A stretch of 64,000 bases of DNA from Cyanoderma ruficeps (taxonomy: Eukaryota; Chordata; Aves; Passeriformes; Timaliidae). The translations under genes and the position numbers were made by a program. The notes beneath the pieces are model-generated. The model made no database searches. It was not told where the DNA came from and worked only from the letters and a program-made list of their open reading frames with translations. How positions within the stretch are numbered: the first letter of the stretch is position 1; every line of letters begins with the position of its first letter. Positions 27,101-34,760 of the stretch are shown piece by piece. The stretch covers positions 3,015,485 through 3,079,484 of the forward strand of contig VZDJ01000301.1 in NCBI GenBank assembly GCA_008694505.1. The letters run 5' to 3'.

Positions 27101-30100
27101 AAAGTGCTGTGAACATTTTCCAAGCCAATGTAGCCTTAAGAACTGGGACCACAGGCCTTGTCTCAGCTGTAGAGAGGTCATTAGCACCATGGCTTCTCTG
27201 GCTCTGCGAAGCTCCCAGCATTAGACTGGGGTTGTGGTTGGTGACTGTGGTGCCACAAGGGGGGGCAGGAAGGAAAGGACAAGTGGAGGAAGCTAGGGCT
27301 GGGAATGTTCCTGAGGCACAGGAGAGTATCTCATATTTGGCTTACGTTGCAGTCCTCGTCCTTCAGCAGCATCACAGACTCCACCATGTCCCTGAACATC
27401 ATCACGGTCACACTGAATATGGGTGAGTGGGAGGTGTGCATGGAGCCTGCAGTCTTTTCAGGGCGAGATTGGGTCGTGGAGAGGGAACTGGGGAGGGGGC
27501 AAAGAGAATGCATGGGGGAGGAGTGAGGACATGAATTCCGTAGGAGATTGGCTTCTCTTGTAAAAATTGTCTCTCAAGAGTTTATGTGTCCCAGGACATC
27601 TCTCTGGGACAAGGGTGCAAATCACCATCATTAGGATGTCGTTTTACTGAGCTTAGGTCTGCTTGTGCCTGATGCTTTAGAGTGACTTACTTCTTTCTCT
27701 TTCCATCTCTGCAGAGAAATACAACTTTCTGGGCATTTCTATTGTGGGACAGAGCAACGAGCGTGGGGATGGAGGCATTTACATTGGCTCTATCATGAAG
27801 GGAGGTGCTGTGGCAGCTGATGGCAGGATTGAGCCAGGAGACATGCTCCTGCAGGTACTTCACACCCACATATCTCCATTTTTGGGCCTGGGAAAGCAGT
27901 AAGAAAAGACCCAGAAGCCTCCCTGAGAACTTTGGCAGGCTAAACCCAGGAAGCTGTGCTTGGAAGAGGGAAGCTGAGTCACGGCTGAGCTGAGTGGGGA
28001 GCTCAGCCTCTGGTCACATCTCTGGGACTCACCTCTTGGTGTTGTTTGCAGGTAAATGACATCAACTTTGAGAACATGAGCAACGATGATGCTGTGCGGG
28101 TGCTGAGGGAGATTGTGCACAAGCCGGGGTGAGTGCTTGGGTTGTTCCTTCTGGAAATCCAGGGACATCTGCACAGTTTGTGCTTGGGGGGGTGTGTGTT
28201 GTACCTTCCAGCCATCTCTGTGAGTGCCTCTGCAGAAGCTCAGAACTTAAGGTTTTGGTGTTGCTTTGATTCCTGGGTTTTCATGTCCAATGCAAGAATT
28301 GCAGCCAACAGAATTCCGGGAACTGGTGTCTGTGCCCCTTTATTTGTGGGGATGCCATGTTGCTGCTCATTGCAAGGCAATTGGACTAGATGACCTTTAA
28401 ATATCCTTTCCAAAACAAACTGTGCTGTGATTCTCTGAATCTATTTGGGTCATCAGCAACTCTCAGCAGGGTCACATAATTTTTTTCATGTCACTAGGGA
28501 AACCCATAGCTGGAGGGGAACAAGATCACTTTACTGGCAGCTTCTCAGTGTCTCCCAGGAGAGAGCTGGCACACAGCATCCGCCCATCATGCAGGGGTTT
28601 GTGTTACTGTGCTGTGGTTCTAACTCTCACCTTTTTGTTGCAGGCCCATCACCCTGACAGTGGCCAAGTGCTGGGACCCCAGTCCGCGGGGCTGCTTCTC
28701 ATTACCCAGGAGTAAGTGGATAGCTGACCCACCCTTAGTGCTGGTGCCCAGCTCCTGTGAGAGCCCTGCCTTAAGCACTTAGTTGTTGTCTTGTTCCTCC
28801 CCTGTCTGTGTGACTCCATGGGGCACTGAATTGGGGTTTGATGGGGTTTCAGCTCTCCTTTTAGGAGGCTGCTATGTCCTATTCCCAGACCAAAATGCCC
28901 ATAAGCCCAGCCCTCCTTCCCACATCACGCTGGGGACGCGTTTCACTGGGGCAGGGAGGTCACTTGCTCGGGGCGCCAGAGGAAAGAGAAACCCCCCATA
29001 AGTCAAAGGGGGATCTCTCCCTCTGCACCTCTCCTGCTGACCCTCCCTCTCTTCTTTCTCTCCCAGTTGCTCCCCAGCGGATCTGGGCTGGGCCAGACTC
29101 TCCATGCTCCGATCCGGGTGAGTCCCGGCAAATACTGGGGATGAAATGGGCTGTGCTGAGTCCCTGTCCCCCCCCAGAGGTTGTTTTGATGAGGTGATAA
29201 TTTCTTCTAGCTACTGACTGAGTCTTTCTTCAATGCAGGTGAGCCCATCAGGCCCATCGACCCGGCAGCCTGGGTGTCTCACACAGCAGCGATGACTGGC
29301 ACCTACCCAGCGTACGGTATGAGTCCATCCATGAGCACAATCACTTCCACCAGCTCCTCCATCACCAGCTCCATCCCAGAGACCGAACGTAAGTCCTTGT
29401 GCCTCCGTGCTGCACCTGCTGCACGGCCTCCTCACCTTCACTATGGTGTGAAGGGAGCAATACATCTGCGTGGGGACAGCTGGGGTGGGCCAGATCTGCC
29501 CTGCCAAGGGACTGGGCGGGAGGCAGCTCTCGCTGGGCTGGCACTTTGATCAGTGGGAGTTCTGCCTGAGAGAATTAATATCACATTTTTCAGCCTTCTA
29601 TGTGAGGAGAGTAGAGGAGCGTGGGTGCTGTCAGGAGCTGTGGCAGGGGTAGAGGAAAGGCAGTGCAGGCAGTCAGGGGTTAGCTGCTGAGAATGTAGAG
29701 CCAGAGGGATTCAGCATGTCCCTGGAGCAACTGAGAGCTCCTCCCGGACAGCAGACAGAGTAGGATAGAGGAGGCAGCTGAGAGCAAAGAGCCTTGTGGT
29801 GGGACAGGGTCCTGCTGAGCACAGCACTCTTGGTTGCTTTCTGAAGGTTCGGTATGATTTGGTATATAGAGCCCTGAAGCAAGGGTCTGGAGAGCTTGGG
29901 TGAGGCAACAAGCCAGGAGTTTGTTATAAGTTTGTGACTCTTGCCTTGGCTTTGCCCAAGACGAAACAGCTGACATGTGAAGGATTACATGGGAAAACTG
30001 GAAGGGGGATTACACAGCATGTAACCTGAGGCTGTCTGCGATGTATTGTTCCCTGGCCCATTCCTCCAGTGTGTGATGCTTCCATGTGGCCCTCTTGTCT

Positions 30101-32238
30101 CTTCTGTCCTCTCTCACCTCTGCCTACCTTCCTTCATCCACACCACAGGCCTCGATGACTTTCACCTGTCCATTCACAGTGACATGGCCACCATTGTCAA
30201 AGCCATGGCCTCACCAGAGTCAGGCCTCGAGGTGCGTGACCGCATGTGGCTGAAGATCACCATCCCCAATGCCTTCATTGGTAAGAGACTGTGCTGCCTG
30301 CAGCAGAGGCAGGGACTGGGGAATGGGTGGCCTGTTTTCAAGCAGATGTCCGAGGGAGCATCTTTGTCACCATAAACAAACTGTTAACTAGGCAGGAGTC
30401 ACAAATTGAACCTTTTGACCCACTTGGTCTTTGCTTCAGTATGGCTCACTGCCTCAAGGGCCACCATCTTCCTCTCTTGCCAAATTTAACTCTATATTTG
30501 GTGGCAGGTTCGGATGTGGTGGATTGGCTCTATCACCATGTGGAGGGCTTTACAGACCGCCGTGAGTCCCGCAAATATGCCAGCAATCTGCTGAAGGCTG
30601 GCTACATCCGACACACCGTGAACAAGATCACCTTCTCGGAGCAGTGCTATTACATCTTCGGAGACCTCTGTGGAAGTATGGCTCTTGGCATGGGTGGGAG
30701 GGAGAGGATGGAGGGTTAGTGGTCCTGCAGAGCCCTGCTGACACAGTGGGGACACACCTACAGCCATTGCCATCAGGCTGGGCCCCTTGTTCTACAAATC
30801 CTGTTAAGGGAGTGATGAGGAATATCCCAGCTCTCTCATCCTGCTGCTGAGGTAGTGAAGTTGGAAGCAGCATTGACTGTGTCACCTACTATGTTATCTT
30901 TTCTCCTGGGCAATCATAGCAGAGTCTTAGTCTTTAGTGACTGTCTCCAGGCTCTGAATTTCAGTGCTGGCAAGGGGTTGGTGCTCAGGCAACTGGGTTC
31001 TGCTCAAATAAGATGGGGGAAGGAATTGGCAGGGTGAGCTGTAGCTCTGATGTGGTCCTTTTCACCAAGCTGGTCCCTGTATTAGAGTGGCAGCTTGGAC
31101 TCTCACAGCCTGGCAGTTGTTCAGCCAGGAAGCACAAATGGTGGCATTGACTAATAGAGAGACTGCCAATTTCTTGTGTCTTCTTGCACATTCTGGCCTT
31201 GTCCATCAACAAGAATGGACAGAAAGCTGCTTCACCACACTTGGTTGTTTTTTTGCTTGGATTAACCCCTGTTCTCTGCTTTCTTGCAGACATGGCTAAT
31301 CTATCTCTTCATGATCACGATGGCTCCAGCGGCGCCTCTGATCAGGACACTTTGGCTCCGCTCCCCCATCCAGGAGCTGCACCCTGGCCTATGGCCTTCC
31401 CATATCAGTATCCACCGCCTCATCCATACAACCCCCATCCAGGCTTCCCTGACCCAGGCTACAGCTACGGAGGGGGCAGTGCAGGCAGTCAGCACAGTGA
31501 AGGTGAGTGAAAAGGGCTAAAATATGCCTGCAGGTGGGCGGGTGTCCTGTTCAGTACAGCAGGAAAAGGTGTTCTGTTCAGGGCAGCAGCAGGAAAAGAC
31601 TGCTTAGGCAAGGTCCTATGTGGGGGAAGCCAGGGCAGAAGCCATCTCAGAAGGGTCGTGGGACTCACTGCGTAAGGGAGACTGAGAGCAGAGACTGCAC
31701 TGGGGCCTGGCTGTGCTGGAGCATGCTGCAGTCCTCCCTTGTCTAGAGGAGCTCCATCCGTTCTTCCTAACTTGTCCGAGCTGGCACCTAACCTTGCCTC
31801 CTGTGCTTTGCAGGGAGCCGGAGCAGCGGTTCCAATCGCAGTGGCAGCGAGAGGAGGAAGGAGAGAGAGAAGACCGGGGAGTCAAAGTCAGGCGGCAGCG
31901 GGAGCGAGTCGGACCACACCACGAGGAGCAGCATGCGGCGCGAGCGTGCGGCCAGCGAGCGCTCGGTGCCGGCCAGCCAGCACAGCCAGCGCAGCCAGCA
32001 CTCCCTGGCTCACAGCATCCGCAGTCACCACAGCCAGCAGTCATACGGGCCTCCCGGCCTCCCCCCTCTCTTCAGCCCCCCCATGTTGCTGATGCCTCCA
32101 CCGCCATCAGCCATGGGGCCCCCTGGGGCACCGCCGGGCCGTGACCTGGCCTCTGTGCCCCCCGAACTGACAGCCAGTAGACAGTCCTTCCGAATGGCCA
32201 TGGGCAACCCCAGTGAGTTCTTTGTGGATGTAATGTGA
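30..32238 (+). CDS. DVL3: DVL3, segment polarity protein dishevelled homolog 3 (15 coding exons, complete)
   Basis: Cytoplasmic scaffold that relays Wnt signals from Frizzled to the beta-catenin and planar-polarity branches. Exons: 30-196, 21785-21854, 25293-25414, 25807-25913, 26492-26627, 26885-26978, 27353-27422, 27715-27854, 28052-28128, 28644-28711, 29239-29388, 30149-30280, 30508-30675, 31290-31502, 31814-32238. All borders are AG/GT and the phases join into 2139 nt, or 712 residues plus stop (human DVL3 is 716). Domain order: DIX (about residues 1-85), acidic FFDSDEDD, basic [11 protein letters not shown] (216-226), PDZ (about 245-335, [10 protein letters not shown] loop), DEP (about 420-495, [10 protein letters not shown]), then a Ser/Gly/Pro-rich tail ending FFVDVM. 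DVL1 and DVL2 differ clearly in the [15 protein letters not shown] linker and the tail, so DVL3 is the best call. The start ATG has G at -3 and +4. The N-terminus MAAAETK is slightly longer than the mammalian form. The 5' UTR is cut by the window edge. Confidence 0.97.
361..384 (+). other. G-quadruplex-type motif at the start of DVL3 intron 1
   Basis: Four G-runs of at least three (GGGG, GGG, GGGG, GGGG) with spacers of 2, 6 and 1 nt, about 165 nt after the first donor site. The pattern fits the standard G4 rule. Any role in transcription is inference. Confidence 0.5.
2905..2963 (-). mobile_element. CR1 LINE 3'-end fragment
   Basis: A short diverged copy of the CR1 3' tail in reverse orientation. 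The diagnostic part is AGACCTTTAAGATCATCAAG following a degraded AGAATCA-type end. It is too short for subfamily assignment. Confidence 0.65.
4295..4438 (+). repeat. G/T-rich low-complexity tract in DVL3 intron 1
   Basis: About 140 bases almost entirely T and G, with runs of 7-9 T broken by G, GG and GTT units and ending in a (GTT)n stretch. It is a simple-sequence region with no coding content. Confidence 0.75.
13825..13878 (+). mobile_element. CR1 LINE 3'-end fragment
   Basis: A sense-strand remnant of the CR1 3' UTR: GGGACTAGATGATCTTTAAA followed by a GTCC-TTTCCAATCC block and an ATTCTGTGA-type terminus. About 54 bp, inside DVL3 intron 1. Confidence 0.75.
15750..16500 (+). other. GC- and pyrimidine-rich patch in DVL3 intron 1 with an exon-like segment
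   Basis: This stretch is clearly richer in G+C than the intron around it. It contains a C/T tract at about 16153-16185 and a segment, 16277-16396, that has a strong pyrimidine-rich acceptor and a GTGAGT donor. No protein homology is visible. Confidence 0.45.
16938..17022 (+). repeat. Imperfect 42-43-bp tandem duplication
   Basis: Two adjacent copies (16938-16980 and 16981-17022), each starting GGAGGAGGAAGGCTGC and ending GCTGAGGCTGGAAAGGAAT or a close variant, with a few mismatches in the middle. Confidence 0.8.
19090..21515 (+). mobile_element. CR1 non-LTR retrotransposon, 5'-truncated, decayed
   Basis: A copy of about 2.4 kb in the same orientation as DVL3. Left to right it holds the end of the ORF2 endonuclease region ([14 protein letters not shown] near 19225), then reverse-transcriptase pieces ([11 protein letters not shown] near 20370, [15 protein letters not shown] near 20550, DLGVLVDSD near 20830, [19 protein letters not shown] near 21135). 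The CR1 3' UTR follows, with a TGATCTTAAAGGTC-type block and an ATTCTATGAT terminus at about 21500. It is inactive: frames shift several times, a TAG at 20542-20544 interrupts the conserved PQG motif, and the catalytic box near 20625 is lost. The left border is approximate. Confidence 0.92.
21516..21784 (+). other. DVL3 intron 1, 3' remainder and acceptor
   Basis: Unique sequence between the CR1 terminus and exon 2. It ends in a pyrimidine-rich tract and CTGCAG at the exon 2 border. Confidence 0.8.
21785..21854 (+). CDS. DVL3: DVL3 exon 2 (DIX domain)
   Basis: Seventy nt encoding [20 protein letters not shown] and VSW, the second half of the DIX fold. It enters in phase 2 and leaves in phase 0 at TGG|GTAAGC. 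Confidence 0.97.
21855..25292 (+). other. DVL3 intron 2
   Basis: 3.4 kb with no recognisable exon, RNA gene or transposable element. The long open frames at about 22590-23190 are not supported by homology or splice sites. Confidence 0.75.
25293..25414 (+). CDS. DVL3: DVL3 exon 3
   Basis: Encodes the end of DIX ([10 protein letters not shown]) and the DVL3-type [20 protein letters not shown] segment. It leaves in phase 2 at CA|GTAAGT. Confidence 0.96.
25415..25806 (+). other. DVL3 intron 3
   Basis: 392 nt of unique intron. I see nothing in it beyond the splice signals. Confidence 0.8.
25807..25913 (+). CDS. DVL3: DVL3 exon 4
   Basis: Encodes [20 protein letters not shown] followed by [15 protein letters not shown], the Ser/Thr-rich linker after DIX, which in DVL proteins is phosphorylated by casein kinase 1. 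Ends in phase 1. Confidence 0.96.
25914..26491 (+). other. DVL3 intron 4
   Basis: 578 nt of unique intron sequence. I see nothing in it beyond the splice signals. Confidence 0.8.
26492..26627 (+). CDS. DVL3: DVL3 exon 5 (acidic cluster)
   Basis: Encodes [20 protein letters not shown] and [20 protein letters not shown]; the FFDSDEDD acidic cluster is typical of DVL family members. Ends in phase 2 at AG|GTGGGA. Confidence 0.96.
26885..26978 (+). CDS. DVL3: DVL3 exon 6 (basic region)
   Basis: Encodes [20 protein letters not shown] and the rest of the polybasic patch before PDZ. The donor CGG|GTACCC is poor at +4 to +6, unlike the other DVL3 donors. The frame into exon 7 ([10 protein letters not shown]) confirms it. 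Confidence 0.94.
26979..27352 (+). other. DVL3 intron 6
   Basis: 374 nt with a weak 5' splice site and a pyrimidine-poor acceptor region ending CTTACGTTGCAG. Nothing else is recognised. Confidence 0.75.
27353..27422 (+). CDS. DVL3: DVL3 exon 7 (start of PDZ)
   Basis: Encodes [20 protein letters not shown] and LNM, the first beta strand of the PDZ domain. It leaves in phase 1 at ATGG|GTGAGT. Confidence 0.97.
27715..27854 (+). CDS. DVL3: DVL3 exon 8 (PDZ core)
   Basis: Encodes [20 protein letters not shown] and onward to GDMLLQ. The FLGI turn is the carboxylate-binding loop that contacts the Frizzled KTxxxW tail. Confidence 0.97.
28052..28128 (+). CDS. DVL3: DVL3 exon 9 (PDZ)
   Basis: Encodes [20 protein letters not shown] and IVHKPG, the second PDZ helix. 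It leaves in phase 2. Confidence 0.97.
28129..28643 (+). other. DVL3 intron 9
   Basis: 515 nt. The only recognisable content is the CR1 remnant listed at 28376-28438. Confidence 0.8.
28376..28438 (+). mobile_element. CR1 LINE 3'-end fragment
   Basis: A sense-oriented CR1 tail remnant: TTGGACTAGATGACCTTTAA, a diverged CCTTTCCAAAACAAAC block and a GTGATTCTCTGA terminus. About 63 bp in DVL3 intron 9. Confidence 0.75.
28644..28711 (+). CDS. DVL3: DVL3 exon 10 (end of PDZ)
   Basis: Encodes [20 protein letters not shown] and PR. It ends in phase 1 (A|GTAAGT), so the next codon is completed either by exon 11 (AGT, Ser) or by the candidate cassette exon. Confidence 0.97.
29067..29117 (+). other. 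DVL3: Candidate 51-nt in-frame cassette exon of DVL3
   Basis: The segment follows a near-perfect pyrimidine tract (29043-29064) and CCCAG, with a CTGCTGAC branch-point-like site about 30 nt upstream, and is followed by G|GTGAGT. It is 51 nt long, enters and leaves in phase 1 and has no stop. Inclusion would replace the Ser after LPR with [18 protein letters not shown] before EPIRPID, a net gain of 17 residues between PDZ and DEP. I do not recall this insert in a described DVL3 isoform, and transcript support is unknown. Confidence 0.55.
29239..29388 (+). CDS. DVL3: DVL3 exon 11 (PDZ-DEP linker)
   Basis: Encodes [20 protein letters not shown], then [12 protein letters not shown] and a Ser/Thr-rich stretch ending PETER. 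It contains an internal donor-like site, ACG|GTATGAGT, at 29317, in the same phase (1) as the real exon end at 29388. Confidence 0.97.
29389..30148 (+). other. DVL3 intron 11
   Basis: 760 nt of unique intron. I see nothing in it beyond the splice signals. Confidence 0.8.
30149..30280 (+). CDS. DVL3: DVL3 exon 12 (start of DEP)
   Basis: Encodes [20 protein letters not shown], then [20 protein letters not shown] and AFI. The lysine of MWLKI (residue 436) corresponds to the DEP position hit by the Drosophila dsh1 allele. Confidence 0.97.
30508..30675 (+). CDS. DVL3: DVL3 exon 13 (DEP)
   Basis: Encodes [20 protein letters not shown] through [18 protein letters not shown], the membrane-binding and AP-2-contacting part of DEP. 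It ends in phase 1 at GGAA|GTATGG. Confidence 0.97.
30676..31289 (+). other. DVL3 intron 13
   Basis: 614 nt of unique intron. I see nothing in it beyond the splice signals. Confidence 0.8.
31290..31502 (+). CDS. DVL3: DVL3 exon 14
   Basis: Encodes [40 protein letters not shown] and a Pro/His/Tyr-rich tail ending GSQHSEG. Ends in phase 1. Confidence 0.97.
31503..31813 (+). other. DVL3 intron 14
   Basis: 311 nt of unique intron. I see nothing in it beyond the splice signals. Confidence 0.8.
31814..32238 (+). CDS. DVL3: DVL3 exon 15 (C-terminus and stop)
   Basis: Encodes the [20 protein letters not shown]er/Arg-rich segment, His/Ser-rich repeats, a Pro/Met-rich block and the conserved [20 protein letters not shown] end. 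Stop TGA is at 32236-32238. Confidence 0.97.
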
Positions 32239-32398
32239 AGCGCCCGTCCCCTGTCTGTCTGCTGTCCCTCCTTCCCCTTCTATCCCTGTCGTTTGTTTCC
32301 TAGGACCAGCCCTGGCTTCAACCCTTGTTTTTTGGGGTTTTTTTTGTTTGTTTGTTTATTTTTGTCTTGATAATGAAAAGAAAAAAAGGGAAAAAAAT

Positions 32399-32404
32399 AA
32401 TAAA
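32399..32404 (+). terminator. DVL3: Proximal polyadenylation signal AATAAA (DVL3)
   Basis: A canonical hexamer 161 nt after the stop codon, at the end of an A-rich run. An A-rich genomic run also causes internal oligo-dT priming, so cDNA ends here would need care. Confidence 0.45.
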
Positions 32405-34074
32405 TGGAACTAAACCTTGATTCTAATCCCTCCTCGAGTGGGGTGGACAGGCCTGGCAGGCCTGCTGGGTGCTGTCAGCCCATCCCGCCACTAGACTTGT
32501 GTATTGCCAATGGTAATTCCCTCCTGCCATCCTCTCTAACCCCATTAATCCGCATCCGTCCCAGCACCCTGTGCTGCTTGCCCGTGTGTCACTGCTGCCT
32601 CAGTCCTTCCACCCTAAACATCTCTTCTTTCTTTTCACCCTTTTGTGTTTCTTCTATCAAGCAGCAAAGAATTACGGGGTGTTTGACTTTCTCTGAGCCT
32701 GCCGCCCGTGGGGGGGAGAGCTGGAGCGTGGCGTGGCCCGACAGCAGGACACGGAGCTCCAGGGGCGCTGGGCACGCATGGCGCTGAAGATGGCTTCTTT
32801 CCTCCCCCTCGCGGAAGATTCCCTGCCCTTCCCACAGCCCTGAGAGGGGGAGCAGGGACCAGCCTTACATATGTACTTTAAATCCCATTGTAGTTGCCTT
32901 TTGGCTAATGCATGAATGTTCCAGGGCTTCAGTGCCTCCAGGGAGTGGAGAGATGCTGCCACTTCCCTCTTGCCCACATATTGGGCCAGGTCCGAGCCTG
33001 ACACTGCCCCATGGCAGGACCCTCCTTCACCTTGGCCAGGCCTCAGGGCTGAGGCTGTACCTCTGCATCCAGCCCAGAGAGATGGTGATTGCCTGTGCAC
33101 AGTCTCTTGCGTGACTCAGTGCCCTACACCTGCCCTGGGGTTCTCTGGGGGGATTTTAGGGCAGAGCTCTGCTCCTTCCATCCTGCTCTTTGCCCTCCTG
33201 CCTTCGATGTGCTGCTGCCTGTCCTGTTTGTAGGGGCTGTCCCATGCCTGAGGCTGGCAGTGGCAGCTGTGGCCTTCTCCTTCCTGCTGTCGCGCTGCTG
33301 CTCAGCTATGTGATACATTCAGGGGCCTGGATGGAGTTAGAAGGCAAGGGTGGGGCACAACTGGTTCACTTTCATGCTTTGGAGAAACGTGGAGGTCCCC
33401 TGTATTTGCCCTCTGAAGGGCCTGAGTCTGTCTCCTCCTCTGCCCAGTGCTGCTGGCCTGGCTGCTGGGAGGGACAAACCTCTGGGACAGCCCCACTCTT
33501 CCTGGGCTGTGGCAGTGCCTGGTGGCAACACGAACTTTCCAGGGTTGAGACTGCAGCCTGAACCATGGCCTCTGGACTCGGTGTCCACAGGTGTGCTGGG
33601 ACAGTTGAGTCTGTTTGTTCCAGTGCTCCTTGCCTTTCTTCCTTACACTTCTGGGTACTCGGAGACGTGCCTGGGGCTGGGGCAGCCCTTTCCCCATGCC
33701 CAGGGCCAAGCACGGTACAGTATGGACATGCTCAACCCTGCTGCTGTTGGTGCTGGCGCTCCGGCGCCCTCTCCTCCTGTCACGCCGTGGCTCTCTCCAT
33801 GAGCGTTGCCTCTCATCTTTCTTGTGTTCACGGTTTTTATACGATGGAGTTGAATTGTATTTTGCTCCCTGGGAGTCTACATTGCCTCTGCAGCCCCCTG
33901 CCAGCTCTCACGCACCATCAGTTCATCTCCCTGACTCCCTAAAGCCTCTCCTTCCCTCAGCCCGCTGGAGTCAGACTGTCCCCAGTAGCCTCCCTGGCCA
34001 CTGCTCACCCCTTGTCCTGCCCTACCCTACCCACTGGGTTTTATAAAAACAACACCAATCTCCTTGTTTTTATT

Positions 34075-34080
34075 TATAAA
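34075..34080 (+). terminator. DVL3: Distal polyadenylation signal variant TATAAA (DVL3)
   Basis: A TATAAA hexamer within TTTATTTATAAACATAG, followed 20-40 nt later by T/G-rich TTGTGTCGTTCTTTT, a typical downstream element. It lies about 450 nt before the AP2M1 promoter sites. Confidence 0.5.
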
Positions 34081-34529
34081 CATAGTTTTATTGTACTCCT
34101 GCCTTGTGTCGTTCTTTTATTCTTTTTCCCCCAGCCTTCTCCATCCTCCTGCCTTTTGCTCTAAAGTGAGATCCCAGCACGATCAGGGCACCCTGTGCCA
34201 GTGTGCCAGCTGTCTTTTCCCGGGATGCCGGGGGCGGCTGCGGGCTGAGTCCCTCCAGAGCAGGACCTGGGCGGGGGCTCTCGGGGTTCCCTGGGTCCCC
34301 GTTTCCAGCGGCAGCACTGCGGGGAGAACCAGGGGCCAGTCCGACCGCGGGCGCTGGCCTTTGGCACAGCAGTGCGGGGCGGGGTGGCGAGGATGCCTGG
34401 GCGCGAGGCCAGCGGGAGCTCGCAGCCCTGTGGGAGGGCGCGGCGACCTCAGGACTCTGCAGGGCGAGCGCGGCCTCCTGCCCGGGCAGCCGCTCGCTGA
34501 GCGCAGCTCCCATGCTGACCTCGCCCCGC

Positions 34530-34760
34530 CACAGCCTACAAATCCCAATATGCCCTACCCGGAAATGTAATTCCCGCCCCCCTGCGCGGCCTCCCTGGGG
34601 AAGCGCATGCGCAGTGGCGGGGCGCGGGCGGGGCGCGCGCGCGGCGTCTCTGCAGTGCGCGGGGGGGCGCGGGGTGAGGGGGGGCGGCGCCGCCATCTTG
34701 GGCGCGGGGCGGCGAGCGGCGGCGGCGGTGGTGGCAGTGCCAGGTGAGGAGCCCCGGGCT
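34530..34760 (+). promoter_or_regulatory. AP2M1: AP2M1 CpG-island promoter
   Basis: A CpG-dense block with an ordered set of housekeeping-type sites: a ZNF143/THAP11-like CTACAAATCCCAATATGC (34536-34553), an ETS core CCCGGAA (34558-34564), NRF1 GCGCATGCGCAG (34603-34614) and a YY1-type GCCGCCATCTTG (34689-34700). There is no TATA box. Transcription probably starts around 34640-34690, as YY1 sites usually sit just downstream of the start. Site assignments are by consensus match only. Confidence 0.75.
34640..34743 (+). other. AP2M1: AP2M1 exon 1 (non-coding 5' UTR)
   Basis: GC-rich segment with the YY1-type site, ending in a strong donor GCCAG|GTGAGG at 34744. It has no usable AUG, and the next AP2M1 exon begins after the acceptor at 45209-45210. 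The left end (transcription start) is approximate. Confidence 0.65.

Larger units (their letters stand above)
32239..34100 (+). other. DVL3: DVL3 3' UTR (inferred extent)
   Basis: About 1.86 kb between the stop codon and the last plausible cleavage region. It starts with a T-rich (TTTG)n stretch and an A-rich stretch at 32325-32404, and ends in an AU-rich segment near 34040-34090 followed by T/G-rich DNA. The end is inferred, because a proximal signal at 32399 could give a much shorter UTR. Confidence 0.6.
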
